This document shows, piece by piece, positions 1-8,209 of a DNA stretch of 64,000 bases. This stretch comes from Endozoicomonas sp. SCSIO W0465 (GTDB lineage Bacteria; Pseudomonadota; Gammaproteobacteria; Pseudomonadales; Endozoicomonadaceae), in assembly GCF_023716865.1 (NCBI RefSeq), contig NZ_CP092417.1:474001-538000 (forward strand), written 5' to 3'. How positions within the stretch are numbered: the stretch's first letter is position 1; each line of letters begins with the position of its first letter. The notes beneath the pieces were generated by a model. It searched no databases. It had not been told where the DNA came from and was given only the letters and a program-made list of their open reading frames with translations. Position numbers and translations under genes: made by a program.

Positions 1-1445
1 TGGTTGCCATGCTCACTTCAGATCATCAAGTAATCCTCAGGGAGCTCGCTTCATATACAACCTTTCTTGCTGGAGCGCTATCATCAACTGCAGTACCAAC
101 GTTCTGCGAACTGCTGTTCGGTTGCATGCTTTCAGCCGACGGCTTTGTTACACAGGCGTTGTTAACAATTGATTTTCATTGTGTGTGGAGCAGCTACCAC
201 CACTGGCTATCTCAGGGCAAGTGGCAATGGAAGAACTTGGCACGCCACTTGATCCGTCTGGTCTGCTCCAAAGCTCCTGAGAATCAACCTGTGGTCCTGG
301 GGCTTGATGACTGGGTAATCGAACGGTTTTCCGACAAAGCCCCTGCTTGTCGTACACATCATCAACACAGCAAGAAACGCAATCGGCCGACGTACATCTG
401 GGGGCAGTGTTGGGTTTCCCTGGCCATCATATTTGAGCGGGCTGCAGATGAAGTATTTACCGCCATACCGGTGATCTCATTTCCGACACCAGCTTCAGGT
501 AACACCAGCAAACTGAAAATTGCCGTGGCCATGCTCAGGGTGGTACGCAATGAAGTGAAGGATCGAGTGCTACGCCTGCTAACCGATTGCTGGTATATGA
601 ACTGGACACTGATAAAGCCAGCTCTGGAAATGAACATAGAAGTTGTTGGTCAGATACCTTCAAATCGGGCCCTCTATGCTTTGCCGCCAGCACCCACCGT
701 AAAGAAGCGAGGGCGCCCAAAAAAGTACGGCATCAAGATGACGACAGAACAGGTTAAGAAACTGCCGGAAGAAAAAGCAACAGTATGGATGTACGGCAAA
801 TTTCGCAAAATACGTTATCGTACCCTGATCTGTCGCGCCAGATTCCTTAAAGGTCGTGAAGTACGCGTCGTCTGGAGTCGCTTTGAAAATGACAAAGGTC
901 TGACCGAAAGCAGAATATTCATCTCGACCAATCCGGAACTTGAGGGACTGGAGGTGCTTCGTGCCTATTCCCGGAGATGGCCGGTAGAGCCAATGTTTCA
1001 CCAACTCAAACATGCTTTTGGCTGTTGCCATTTATGGCAGCAGAAATTGCGAACACTGCTTCGATGGATGCATTTGAAAATGGCAGGCTATGCATTATTG
1101 CAGTTATTAACCGTTTGTAAAAATCAGGCATGTCTGAATATTTCTCGGATACCCTGGAGAAGCCCGGATACAACCACTGCAGGCATGATGAAAATTGCTC
1201 TTTCAGGAATTATTCCGAGGTTCTCTATTCGCAAGGGCTGGAACAGATATAAGCAAAAATATGAGTTCAATTTTCGCGATCTGATCGACCAGTTAATACC
1301 GGATAATTCAGAAGCAGCATAACTAAAGGCTTTTAGGCAAAAAACGGAAGTAATAACGAACTTGGAAAAACAGTTCACTGATTTCGGCTTGCTTCACTAT
1401 AAAAAGCTGACCGAATTATCGTTTTATACAGACTCTAAAGTCGAG
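1..1445 (+). mobile_element. IS4-like insertion sequence, copy A (left end outside the window)
   Basis: The right end is the 14-bp inverted repeat ACTCTAAAGTCGAG, ending at 1445. The same repeat bounds the second copy at 33716-35409 on both sides. By comparison with that copy, roughly 70 bp of the left end lie before base 1. The element carries one transposase gene. The DNA to its right, from 1446, is the 3' part of an IS66 element rather than chromosomal sequence. Copies A and B face each other, which makes them able to recombine into an inversion. Confidence 0.85.
9..1322 (+). CDS. IS4-superfamily DDE transposase
   Basis: This is a 437-residue transposase that would cut and move the IS4-like element. 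A Leu-Asp-Asp near residue 100 and the LLTDCWY stretch near residue 195 are candidate first and second catalytic aspartates. Near residue 325 the sequence YSRRWPVEPMFHQLK fits the IS4 signature Y-x2-R-x3-E-x6-K exactly. The second copy has an in-frame extension upstream (MTKFEMVAMLTS), so the true start probably lies about 18 bases before the window and this entry lacks a few N-terminal residues. No internal stop or frameshift is visible, so this copy could be active. Family-level assignment beyond the IS4 superfamily is not certain. Confidence 0.85.
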   Translation: MLTSDHQVILRELASYTTFLAGALSSTAVPTFCELLFGCMLSADGFVTQALLTIDFHCVWSSYHHWLSQGKWQWKNLARHLIRLVCSKAPENQPVVLGLDDWVIERFSDKAPACRTHHQHSKKRNRPTYIWGQCWVSLAIIFERAADEVFTAIPVISFPTPASGNTSKLKIAVAMLRVVRNEVKDRVLRLLTDCWYMNWTLIKPALEMNIEVVGQIPSNRALYALPPAPTVKKRGRPKKYGIKMTTEQVKKLPEEKATVWMYGKFRKIRYRTLICRARFLKGREVRVVWSRFENDKGLTESRIFISTNPELEGLEVLRAYSRRWPVEPMFHQLKHAFGCCHLWQQKLRTLLRWMHLKMAGYALLQLLTVCKNQACLNISRIPWRSPDTTTAGMMKIALSGIIPRFSIRKGWNRYKQKYEFNFRDLIDQLIPDNSEAA

Positions 1446-2782
1446 GTATTTTAATACTCTCTATAAAATGAGTGTAAGTGCAGGCACTGTCGCCAATTTT
1501 GTGGCCAGAACCTATGAAAATCTGGCTTCTACTGAAGAGGTTATTCGTGACGCCTTGCGGGAATCGTCTGTTGCCGGAGCCGATGAAACGGGTATGCGGG
1601 CCGAGGGCTCTTTGCACTGGCTACACGTTATGCGGGATGAACAATGGACGCTCTACTACTTGTCTGAAAAGCGAGGTCGTGAGGCCATGGACACGATGGG
1701 CATACTGCTAACATTTGCAGGCGTTCTGGTTCATGATCATTGGAAATCCTATTTTGCATATGCGGCAACTCACGTACTTTGCAATGCCCATCACCTGAGG
1801 GAGCTTTTGGGTGTTGTTGATAGGGACAGCAAATCAACTGGCGTTGCGATTGATGAAGCTACTGAGGCTTTCCTGGCATTACTGCAAGGGCTTTAAGACC
1901 ATAGGTATGCTACAGATGCCAAGTGTTGTCTGTGAACGAATCGAGAAGATTTATGACCGGTTGCTTCAGCGGGCTCTAATGAAAGAAGTCGTCTATATGG
2001 AGAAGCAACGAGAGGAGCTTAAGCGCAAGAAAGTCAAGAATACTAAAGCTTACAATCTCTTCAAACGACTCACTGAGTTCAAGGCTGAGACACTGCGCTT
2101 CATGTCAGATTTTACCATTCCCTTCGATAACAATGGCAGTGAGCGGGATGTTCGAATGGCCAAGTTAAAGCAGAAAATCTCAGGCTGCTTCAGGAGTGCA
2201 GACGGTGGTTCTATGTTTGCACGGATTCGCAGCTATTTGTCGTCTGCCAGAAAACAGGGAATGGACATATATCTAGGACTTACGCATTGATGACACCGAT
2301 AAATTTTGGTAGGAGGTGATCCTTCCCCTTTGCAAAACTCTCAATGAAAGCGCCTATTGTCTCTTTAAACAGCCCCCGTTGGTGCTGATAAATATTCGTA
2401 AACTCCTGCTCTATCTGCATTTTCTGGAGATAAACAAAAGCTAAAATTGCAGCAAATATATGGTTTCTGACGGGTCGTTCGCTGCGAACCTGAAAGTGCT
2501 CAATATGGCAAACCTGCTTGATCGCCCTGTGAAACTGTTCGATCTGCCAGTGCTGGTCATGGATCTGCTTGAAGTCATTGCGTTCAAAAGGGACTTCCTC
2601 TGGCAAGTAAACCACGTAGTGGCGACGCTGGTCTTTTAGCATCGTCCTGAACAACCGGATCTTACCGAAGTCTTTGAGCCATACATCCAGACCATTGTCG
2701 GGGATGTCGAGGTGTTGAACCTGCTGCCATTTACCTTTTTCCAGTGATACTGTCCTGTTTTTCTCAACGGCAAACATAAACC

Positions 2783-3894
2783 TAGGACTTACGCATTGAT
2801 GACACCGATAAATTTTGGTAGGAGGTGATCCTTCCCCTTTGCAAAACTCTCAATGAAAGCGCCTATTGTCTCTTTAAACAGCCCCCGTTGGTGCTGATAA
2901 ATATTCGTAAACTCCTGCTCTATCTGCATTTTCTGGAGATAAACAAAAGCTAAAATTGCAGCAAATATATGGTTTCTGACGGGTCGTTCGCTGCGAACCT
3001 GAAAGTGCTCAATATGGCAAACCTGCTTGATCGCCCTGTGAAACTGTTCGATCTGCCAGTGCTGGTCATGGATCTGCTTGAAGTCATTGCGTTCAAAAGG
3101 GACTTCCTCTGGCAAGTAAACCACGTAGTGGCGACGCTGGTCTTTTAGCATCGTCCTGAACAACCGGATCTTACCGAAGTCTTTGAGCCATACATCCAGA
3201 CCATTGTCGGGGATGTCGAGGTGTTGAACCTGCTGCCATTTACCTTTTTCCAGTGATACTGTCCTGTTTTTCTCAACGGCAAACATAAACCCAGTCTGAT
3301 GGTTTTTAATCGTCTTCAGGTTAGTCGTGCAGCTGTACCAGGAGTCACCGGTAACGAACGCTGGCTTCAGCCCCCATACCAGCACTTCAATCAACATTTC
3401 ACGGAAGTAGTCGTTTTTTGTCTTGTCTTCCGATTTGTCGTATATCCTGTAATTCACCGGCATATGGCGCCCGGATACGTCGGTGTAATAAAGGGTGATG
3501 AGGTTAACTCCCTTAACCACTCGGTGATGTTTACCCGACCAAAAGTGGCCAACCAGTGCCACGGAGTAGCTATAAGGTTTGTCGAGCACGCTGTCATCAA
3601 CGCTCAGGGTGCCGCCAATAGGGTTTAAACTTTTGACTGCTTCATCGTACATATCTTTGGGCTGATAGTTTTCACGCTTAAGAAAGCGGTTTGCGCTATC
3701 GTGAGAAAAGTCGGTAACCTCGGCCAGTCTTGTGCATGTTGATGATTTTGGCTCACTAATCAAAAAGCCAATGTATTTTGCAAGAGTGCATCGTGCAGTG
3801 GTCGGTCGAGTGGTAGTTCTCACTTTCATCCCTGAAGACATCTGTTTTTTGGCATTATCAAATTTTAGAGCCTGTTGTCAATGCGTAAGTCCTA
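2783..3894 (-). mobile_element. 1112-bp IS (IS4/IS701-like), inner intact copy
   Basis: A complete copy, inserted within the transposase gene of another copy of itself in the same orientation. The 5-bp target duplication AAACC is at 2778-2782 and 3895-3899. The perfect terminal inverted repeat starts TAGGACTTACGCATTGA. Identical elements occur at 26138-27249 and 50587-51698. Confidence 0.95.
2789..3841 (-). CDS. Transposase of the 1112-bp IS, 350 aa
   Basis: This is a DDE-type transposase that mobilises the 1112-bp IS. Candidate catalytic residues are the double Asp in LSVDDSVLD near residue 82, the Asp in VTGDSWYS near residue 167, and the Glu in HWQIEQFHRAIK near residue 283. That last motif keeps the E-x6-K part of the IS4 signature, while the usual Tyr and Arg are both His. 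The gene fills nearly the whole element. The protein is identical in the copies at 26144-27196 and 50640-51692. I place it in the IS4/IS701 group by motif and length; the 5-bp duplication is not the 4-bp one usual for IS701, so the subgroup is uncertain. Confidence 0.9.
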   Translation of the reverse strand: MSSGMKVRTTTRPTTARCTLAKYIGFLISEPKSSTCTRLAEVTDFSHDSANRFLKRENYQPKDMYDEAVKSLNPIGGTLSVDDSVLDKPYSYSVALVGHFWSGKHHRVVKGVNLITLYYTDVSGRHMPVNYRIYDKSEDKTKNDYFREMLIEVLVWGLKPAFVTGDSWYSCTTNLKTIKNHQTGFMFAVEKNRTVSLEKGKWQQVQHLDIPDNGLDVWLKDFGKIRLFRTMLKDQRRHYVVYLPEEVPFERNDFKQIHDQHWQIEQFHRAIKQVCHIEHFQVRSERPVRNHIFAAILAFVYLQKMQIEQEFTNIYQHQRGLFKETIGAFIESFAKGKDHLLPKFIGVINA

Positions 3895-4661
3895 AAACCC
3901 AGTCTGATGGTTTTTAATCGTCTTCAGGTTAGTCGTGCAGCTGTACCAGGAGTCACCGGTAACGAACGCTGGCTTCAGCCCCCATACCAGCACTTCAATC
4001 AACATTTCACGGAAGTAGTCGTTTTTTGTCTTGTCTTCCGATTTGTCGTATATCCTGTAATTCACCGGCATATGGCGCCCGGATACGTCGGTGTAATAAA
4101 GGGTGATGAGGTTAACTCCCTTAACCACTCGGTGATGTTTACCCGACCAAAAGTGGCCAACCAGTGCCACGGAGTAGCTATAAGGTTTGTCGAGCACGCT
4201 GTCATCAACGCTCAGGGTGCCGCCAATAGGGTTTAAACTTTTGACTGCTTCATCGTACATATCTTTGGGCTGATAGTTTTCACGCTTAAGAAAGCGGTTT
4301 GCGCTATCGTGAGAAAAGTCGGTAACCTCGGCCAGTCTTGTGCATGTTGATGATTTTGGCTCACTAATCAAAAAGCCAATGTATTTTGCAAGAGTGCATC
4401 GTGCAGTGGTCGGTCGAGTGGTAGTTCTCACTTTCATCCCTGAAGACATCTGTTTTTTGGCATTATCAAATTTTAGAGCCTGTTGTCAATGCGTAAGTCC
4501 TAATATCAATCACTTCATAGAGCTGTTCGGAATTACTGTAATATGCCTTTGCTCAGTGCTGAATAGTTACGGTTAGGTTAAGACAGATTTGGTTTCCAAG
4601 AAGGCTTGCCCTGTTTATCATCAATAGATATTCCCTTCAGTAGACGGTGATAATCAGGGTT

Positions 4662-5813
4662 ATGAGCAGCCATCATCCAACATTGCACGCACTTTCACGA
4701 TTGATAGAGATACCTTCGGTCAGCTCAACCCTTCCTGATCTGGACATGAGTAACCTGCCGGTGATCAATGAGCTGGCGGCGTGGTTTGAAGCGATGGGGT
4801 TTCAGTGTGAGATTCAACCGCTGCCCCGGGCTCCACACAAGGCAAACCTGATTGCAACCCTGGGCAGTGGCCCGGGAGGTTTGGTGCTTGCCGGACATAC
4901 GGATACGGTTCCTTACGATGACAACCTTTGGAAAAGCTCTCCCTTCACTCTGGAAGAAAGAGATGGCCGGTTTTATGGGTTGGGAGTCTGTGATATGAAA
5001 GGCTTCTTTGCATTGGTAATGGAAGCTGTTCGGGAGTACTTGAACACGCCATTGACAGCACCATTGATCGTTCTGGCCACAGCTGATGAAGAGTCTTCTA
5101 TGAATGGTGCTCGTGCACTGGCTGAACTCGGTCGACCAAAAGCGCGGTATGCTGTGGTTGGAGAACCTACCGGGATGCGACCGGTTCATATGCACAAAGG
5201 CATTATGATGGAGCGCATTCAGATCCTTGGGCAATCAGGCCATTCCAGTAATCCGGCACTGGGCCGAAATGCCATGGAGACCGCCCATAAGGTGATCACT
5301 GACTTGGTGCAGTTCCGTGCAGAACTGGCAGAGCGTTATCAGAATCATGGCTTCACCATTCCTACCCCTACCTTGAACCTGGGTTGTATTCATGGTGGTG
5401 ACAATCCCAACCGGATTTGTGGGCAGTGCCAGCTGGACTTTGATATTCGTATGTTGCCGGGGATGGACAGTAAACAACTTCGACAGCAAATTCGTCAGAG
5501 GCTTAAGCCCATTGCTGAAGCGGATCAGGTTGAGATTTCACTCGAGTCGATTACACCTGCTATTGAAGCTTTTGCTGGTATGGAGAACTCGGAGCTGGTT
5601 ACCGCCTGTGAGAAGCTGACAGGACATCAGGCAGAAAGTGTTGCATTTGGTACAGAGGCTCCATTTTTTAGCCAACTGGGCATGGATACCGTGGTATTGG
5701 GTCCGGGTGATATCGATCAGGCGCACCAGCCAGATGAATACCTCTCTCATGATCGAATAAACCCAATGATTGAGGTTTTGAAGTCATTGATCAGACAGTA
5801 CTGCTTGTCTTGA
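4662..5813 (+). CDS. argE: Acetylornithine deacetylase
   Basis: ArgE removes the acetyl group from N2-acetylornithine to give ornithine in arginine synthesis; it is a cytoplasmic dinuclear metal peptidase of the M20 family. The metal- and catalysis-linked motifs are visible: AGHTDTVP near residue 77, GVCDMKGFFA near 107, ADEESSMNGA near 140, and a C-terminal His in DQAHQPDEYL. Length (383 residues from this start) suits the family. I chose ATG 4662 (MSSHHPTL) because homologues begin close to this point; an in-frame GTG at 4647 would add five residues. argA follows 74 bp downstream on the same strand. The gene lies 92 bp from an IS66 end, and before the inferred inversion it would have followed pitA. 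Confidence 0.95.
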   Translation: MSSHHPTLHALSRLIEIPSVSSTLPDLDMSNLPVINELAAWFEAMGFQCEIQPLPRAPHKANLIATLGSGPGGLVLAGHTDTVPYDDNLWKSSPFTLEERDGRFYGLGVCDMKGFFALVMEAVREYLNTPLTAPLIVLATADEESSMNGARALAELGRPKARYAVVGEPTGMRPVHMHKGIMMERIQILGQSGHSSNPALGRNAMETAHKVITDLVQFRAELAERYQNHGFTIPTPTLNLGCIHGGDNPNRICGQCQLDFDIRMLPGMDSKQLRQQIRQRLKPIAEADQVEISLESITPAIEAFAGMENSELVTACEKLTGHQAESVAFGTEAPFFSQLGMDTVVLGPGDIDQAHQPDEYLSHDRINPMIEVLKSLIRQYCLS

Positions 5814-5887
5814 GCAGATGAAGTACATGATGTTCGTTTAGCCTGAGCCTATCATTCTCAGGGCTGCTTTATAATGAGTAAACAAGT

Positions 5888-7261
5888 GTGGCTTGCGTGA
5901 AAAAAAAGGATAATTCAGCAGACAACGCCGAAAAGTACGTGAAGTTTTTCCGTCAATCGTCACCCTATATTCATGCCCACAGAGGTAAAACCTTTGTGAT
6001 CATGCTCAGTGGTGAAACGCTGGCTCACCCGAACCTGGGTAACATCATCAGTGATATTGCTTTGATGAGCAGCCTGGGTGTCCGACTGGTACTTGTGCAC
6101 GGTGCCCGGCCCCAGATTGATGAACGATTACGTGAGCGGGGTATTAAAACGGTTATTCATCAAGGCGGAGCAGGCAATGGAAGACCGCATAATGAACGAC
6201 GGGTTACGGATAAGCAGAGCCTTGAGTGTGTCAAGGATGCAGTAGGAAATATGAGAGCCTTGATTGAATCAAGGCTCTCGGTAGGCTTGGTTAACTCTCC
6301 GATGCATGGTGCCAGGATTCGGGTTGTCAGTGGTAACTTTGTGACTGCCAAACCCCTGGGAGTATTGGATGGTATCGACTTTCAGCATACTGGCGAAGTC
6401 CGAAAGATAGACAGTCAGGCGATTGCTCATCTGCTGGATAGTGGCTATGTAGTCTTACTCTCCTGCCTCGGGCTTTCTCCGACCGGAGAGGTCTTCAATA
6501 TTGAAGTAGAGGAAGTGGCTACCCGGACCGCAATCAGTCTGGAAGCTGAAAAACTGATACTTTATGCTGAACAGCAGGGAATTATTGATCATCAGGGTAA
6601 TCTGATCAGTAGAATTTCTCCCCATGACGCCAATAAAGCGCTTGAGTCGCAGGTTGGTGAGTCCCGAAGACTGCTTTCCTCTGCGATTATCGCTTGCTCC
6701 CATGGTGTTGAGCGGGCTCAGATTATCAGCTACCAGGATGATGGATCACTGCTGATGGAGCTATTCACCCGTAATGGTGCTGGCACGCTTATTTCCAGAG
6801 ATCACTATGAAGAAGTCCGTGGTGCAACCATTGAGGATGTGGGTGGCATTCTGGAACTGATCCATCCTTTTGAGGAAAAAGGCATACTGCGCCGTCGCTC
6901 CCGAAAAGAACTGGAGCGGGAAATAAAGCTGTTCAGTGTTGTTTTGCTGGATGGCATGATCATTGGCTGCGCTGCTCTTCATCCGTACTATGAAAATGGT
7001 ATCAGCAGAGCGGAACTTGCCTGTGTTGTCGTTCATCCTGAATATCGCAAAGCACAACGCGGTGATCGTTTGCTTGCGCATATTGAAGCATTGGCGGAAG
7101 AACAGGGCATGAGCGAAATCTACGTCATGACAACCCAGACTACCCATTGGTTTATTGAGCGAGAATTTGCTGAAGTGGCCTATGAGGATTTACCAGCAGA
7201 GCTGAAAGCAAAATATAACCCGAAAAGGCAGTCAAAGGTTCTTATGAAAACGATAGGTTAA
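5888..7261 (+). CDS. argA: Amino-acid N-acetyltransferase (N-acetylglutamate synthase)
   Basis: ArgA catalyses the first step of arginine synthesis, acetylating glutamate with acetyl-CoA. The 457-residue protein has the classical two-domain build: an N-terminal amino-acid-kinase-like fold (about residues 25-290, including VLVHGARPQIDERL) that usually carries feedback inhibition by arginine, and a C-terminal GNAT acetyltransferase domain (about residues 310-450, with ACVVVHPEYRKAQRGDRLL as the acetyl-CoA loop). The start is GTG at 5888, giving a basic N-terminus (MACVKKKDN). It lies directly behind argE, probably in one transcript, as in related gammaproteobacteria. Confidence 0.95.
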   Translation: MACVKKKDNSADNAEKYVKFFRQSSPYIHAHRGKTFVIMLSGETLAHPNLGNIISDIALMSSLGVRLVLVHGARPQIDERLRERGIKTVIHQGGAGNGRPHNERRVTDKQSLECVKDAVGNMRALIESRLSVGLVNSPMHGARIRVVSGNFVTAKPLGVLDGIDFQHTGEVRKIDSQAIAHLLDSGYVVLLSCLGLSPTGEVFNIEVEEVATRTAISLEAEKLILYAEQQGIIDHQGNLISRISPHDANKALESQVGESRRLLSSAIIACSHGVERAQIISYQDDGSLLMELFTRNGAGTLISRDHYEEVRGATIEDVGGILELIHPFEEKGILRRRSRKELEREIKLFSVVLLDGMIIGCAALHPYYENGISRAELACVVVHPEYRKAQRGDRLLAHIEALAEEQGMSEIYVMTTQTTHWFIEREFAEVAYEDLPAELKAKYNPKRQSKVLMKTIG

Positions 7262-7373
7262 CTGTTAAGAACCCTGCCTCCTGTTTCACAGGAAAGCCTA
7301 TTATCATCTTCAGGTGACAAATAACACGTAGTGATGAAAATGGGCAAAGTAAACGAGTCCAAAACCGGGCGGA

Positions 7374-8066
7374 CTACTTTCCGGTTTTCTCGCTTTCAGA
7401 GATCCATTGAAGGAACCGTTCACGGGTCGTCTCATCTGCCTGGTTATACCAGTACTGAAGCATGCTTTCACTCATTGGTTGAGCCGTTGCCGACGCTGGC
7501 ATGACAGCAGGTTGTGGTTGCTGAGCAACCTGATATGAAATGCCTTGCGGGGTAGCGATATAAACAGTTCCAGCCATTTCCCGAACAGCAGCCGGACTAT
7601 CAGACAAGTTAAACTTCTGAATATCCTCAACCGTGTCTCCCCCGATTAACAAGCCAGATTTGTTAAGAACGCTAAACTCAAAGGGAATCGTCTGGCCTTT
7701 GGCATTGGTAATTGAGAATTGAGTCTTAGGCGACTGTGACAGTTTATTGGTATCTCTTGCCGTTTTCAGTGTTGGGGCATTGATGGTGTAGGTCTGATCA
7801 CCAGACAGATTAAATGTCATGATATAGGGACTGGTGGTAAACATTTTGGTGTCACCACCTTCCCGCACCAGCGTTTTCAACTGAAATACCAACTGATGAC
7901 GGCCATTGCCAAGAGAAAGATCCTTCTTGCTGCTTAGTTCATTGGCATCCTTACCATCAAGTACCAGCAGCTTTGTTTTCTCGGGCAGCACCAGTGTGTT
8001 GTCAGCAATAACGGGCATGGCCAGAGTGGATACCAACAGTGCACCCAACAGACGACGTACAAACAT
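7374..8066 (-). CDS. DUF2057 (YccT-like) secreted protein
   Basis: A 230-residue protein with a clear signal peptide: a charged start, a hydrophobic stretch (LLGALLVSTLAMPVIA) and a cleavage site near residue 21. It should act in the periplasm. The body (LVLPEKTKLLVLDGK, then a beta-rich region with GRHQLVFQLKTLV) matches my memory of the DUF2057/YccT family. In E. coli, YccT (CsgI) restrains curli fibre formation, but I see no curli genes here and would not transfer that role. The C-terminus (MLQYWYNQADETTRERFLQWI) looks like an added helical segment. It stands alone between argA, which converges on it, and the 922-residue gene. Confidence 0.75.
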   Translation of the reverse strand: MFVRRLLGALLVSTLAMPVIADNTLVLPEKTKLLVLDGKDANELSSKKDLSLGNGRHQLVFQLKTLVREGGDTKMFTTSPYIMTFNLSGDQTYTINAPTLKTARDTNKLSQSPKTQFSITNAKGQTIPFEFSVLNKSGLLIGGDTVEDIQKFNLSDSPAAVREMAGTVYIATPQGISYQVAQQPQPAVMPASATAQPMSESMLQYWYNQADETTRERFLQWISESEKTGK

Positions 8067-8209
8067 AAGGCTGTGTTCTCCTATCGATAGTCTGTCGATT
8101 ATAGGTTGGTATAACTACCGGTTCGTATCGTTGTTTTCCGAACCTATGGGCGTAAAGTTTGGTCATCTGGGCAGATATCGAGTTGTGAACGGAACTGACC
8201 AGGCCGGGG

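Larger units (their letters stand above)
2280..4449 (-). pseudogene. Transposase of the outer 1112-bp IS, split in two
   Basis: The N-terminal 185 residues are encoded at about 3897-4449 and the C-terminal 165 residues at 2280-2777. The break falls in the sequence HQTGFMFAVEK, where the inner copy of the same IS has landed. Apart from the split, both halves match the intact 350-residue protein residue for residue, so the disruption is recent. Confidence 0.93.
2274..4502 (-). mobile_element. 1112-bp IS (IS4/IS701-like), outer copy interrupted by itself
   Basis: The terminal inverted repeats TAGGACTTACGCATTGA and TCAATGCGTAAGTCCTA bound this copy, with a perfect 5-bp duplication ATATC at 2269-2273 and 4503-4507. 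Removing the inner copy (2783-3894) and one AAACC leaves 1112 bp, the same length as the three uninterrupted copies. The host sequence is the IS66 3' region, whose uninterrupted form can be read around 32401. Confidence 0.95.
1446..4566 (+). pseudogene. IS66 TnpC transposase fragment, frameshifted and interrupted
   Basis: This corresponds to the C-terminal half of the 504-residue TnpC encoded intact at 47615-49129. It lacks the leucine-rich N-terminus, the zinc-binding cysteines and part of the catalytic region. One extra A in the run at 1831-1833 (CAGCAAATCAACTGG against CAGCAATCAACTGG in the other copies) shifts the frame, so translation stops near 1896. The reading frame is then broken again at 2273 by the nested IS, and the last 20 or so codons (4508-4566) lie beyond it. 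It is certainly non-functional. Confidence 0.9.
1446..4570 (+). mobile_element. IS66-family element, 3' portion, with nested insertions
   Basis: From 1446 the sequence matches the intact IS66 copy (47611-49218, opposite strand), starting inside its transposase gene and ending with the terminal repeat GTGCTGAATAGTTAC at 4570. The first 718 bp of the element are missing here: 65 bp of them are found at 35410-35474, and about 653 bp are absent from both sites. The terminus is followed by GGTTAGGT, the reverse complement of the 8 bases after the detached 5' end at 35474. A 1112-bp IS is inserted at 2274-4502 between ATATC duplications. Confidence 0.9.
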
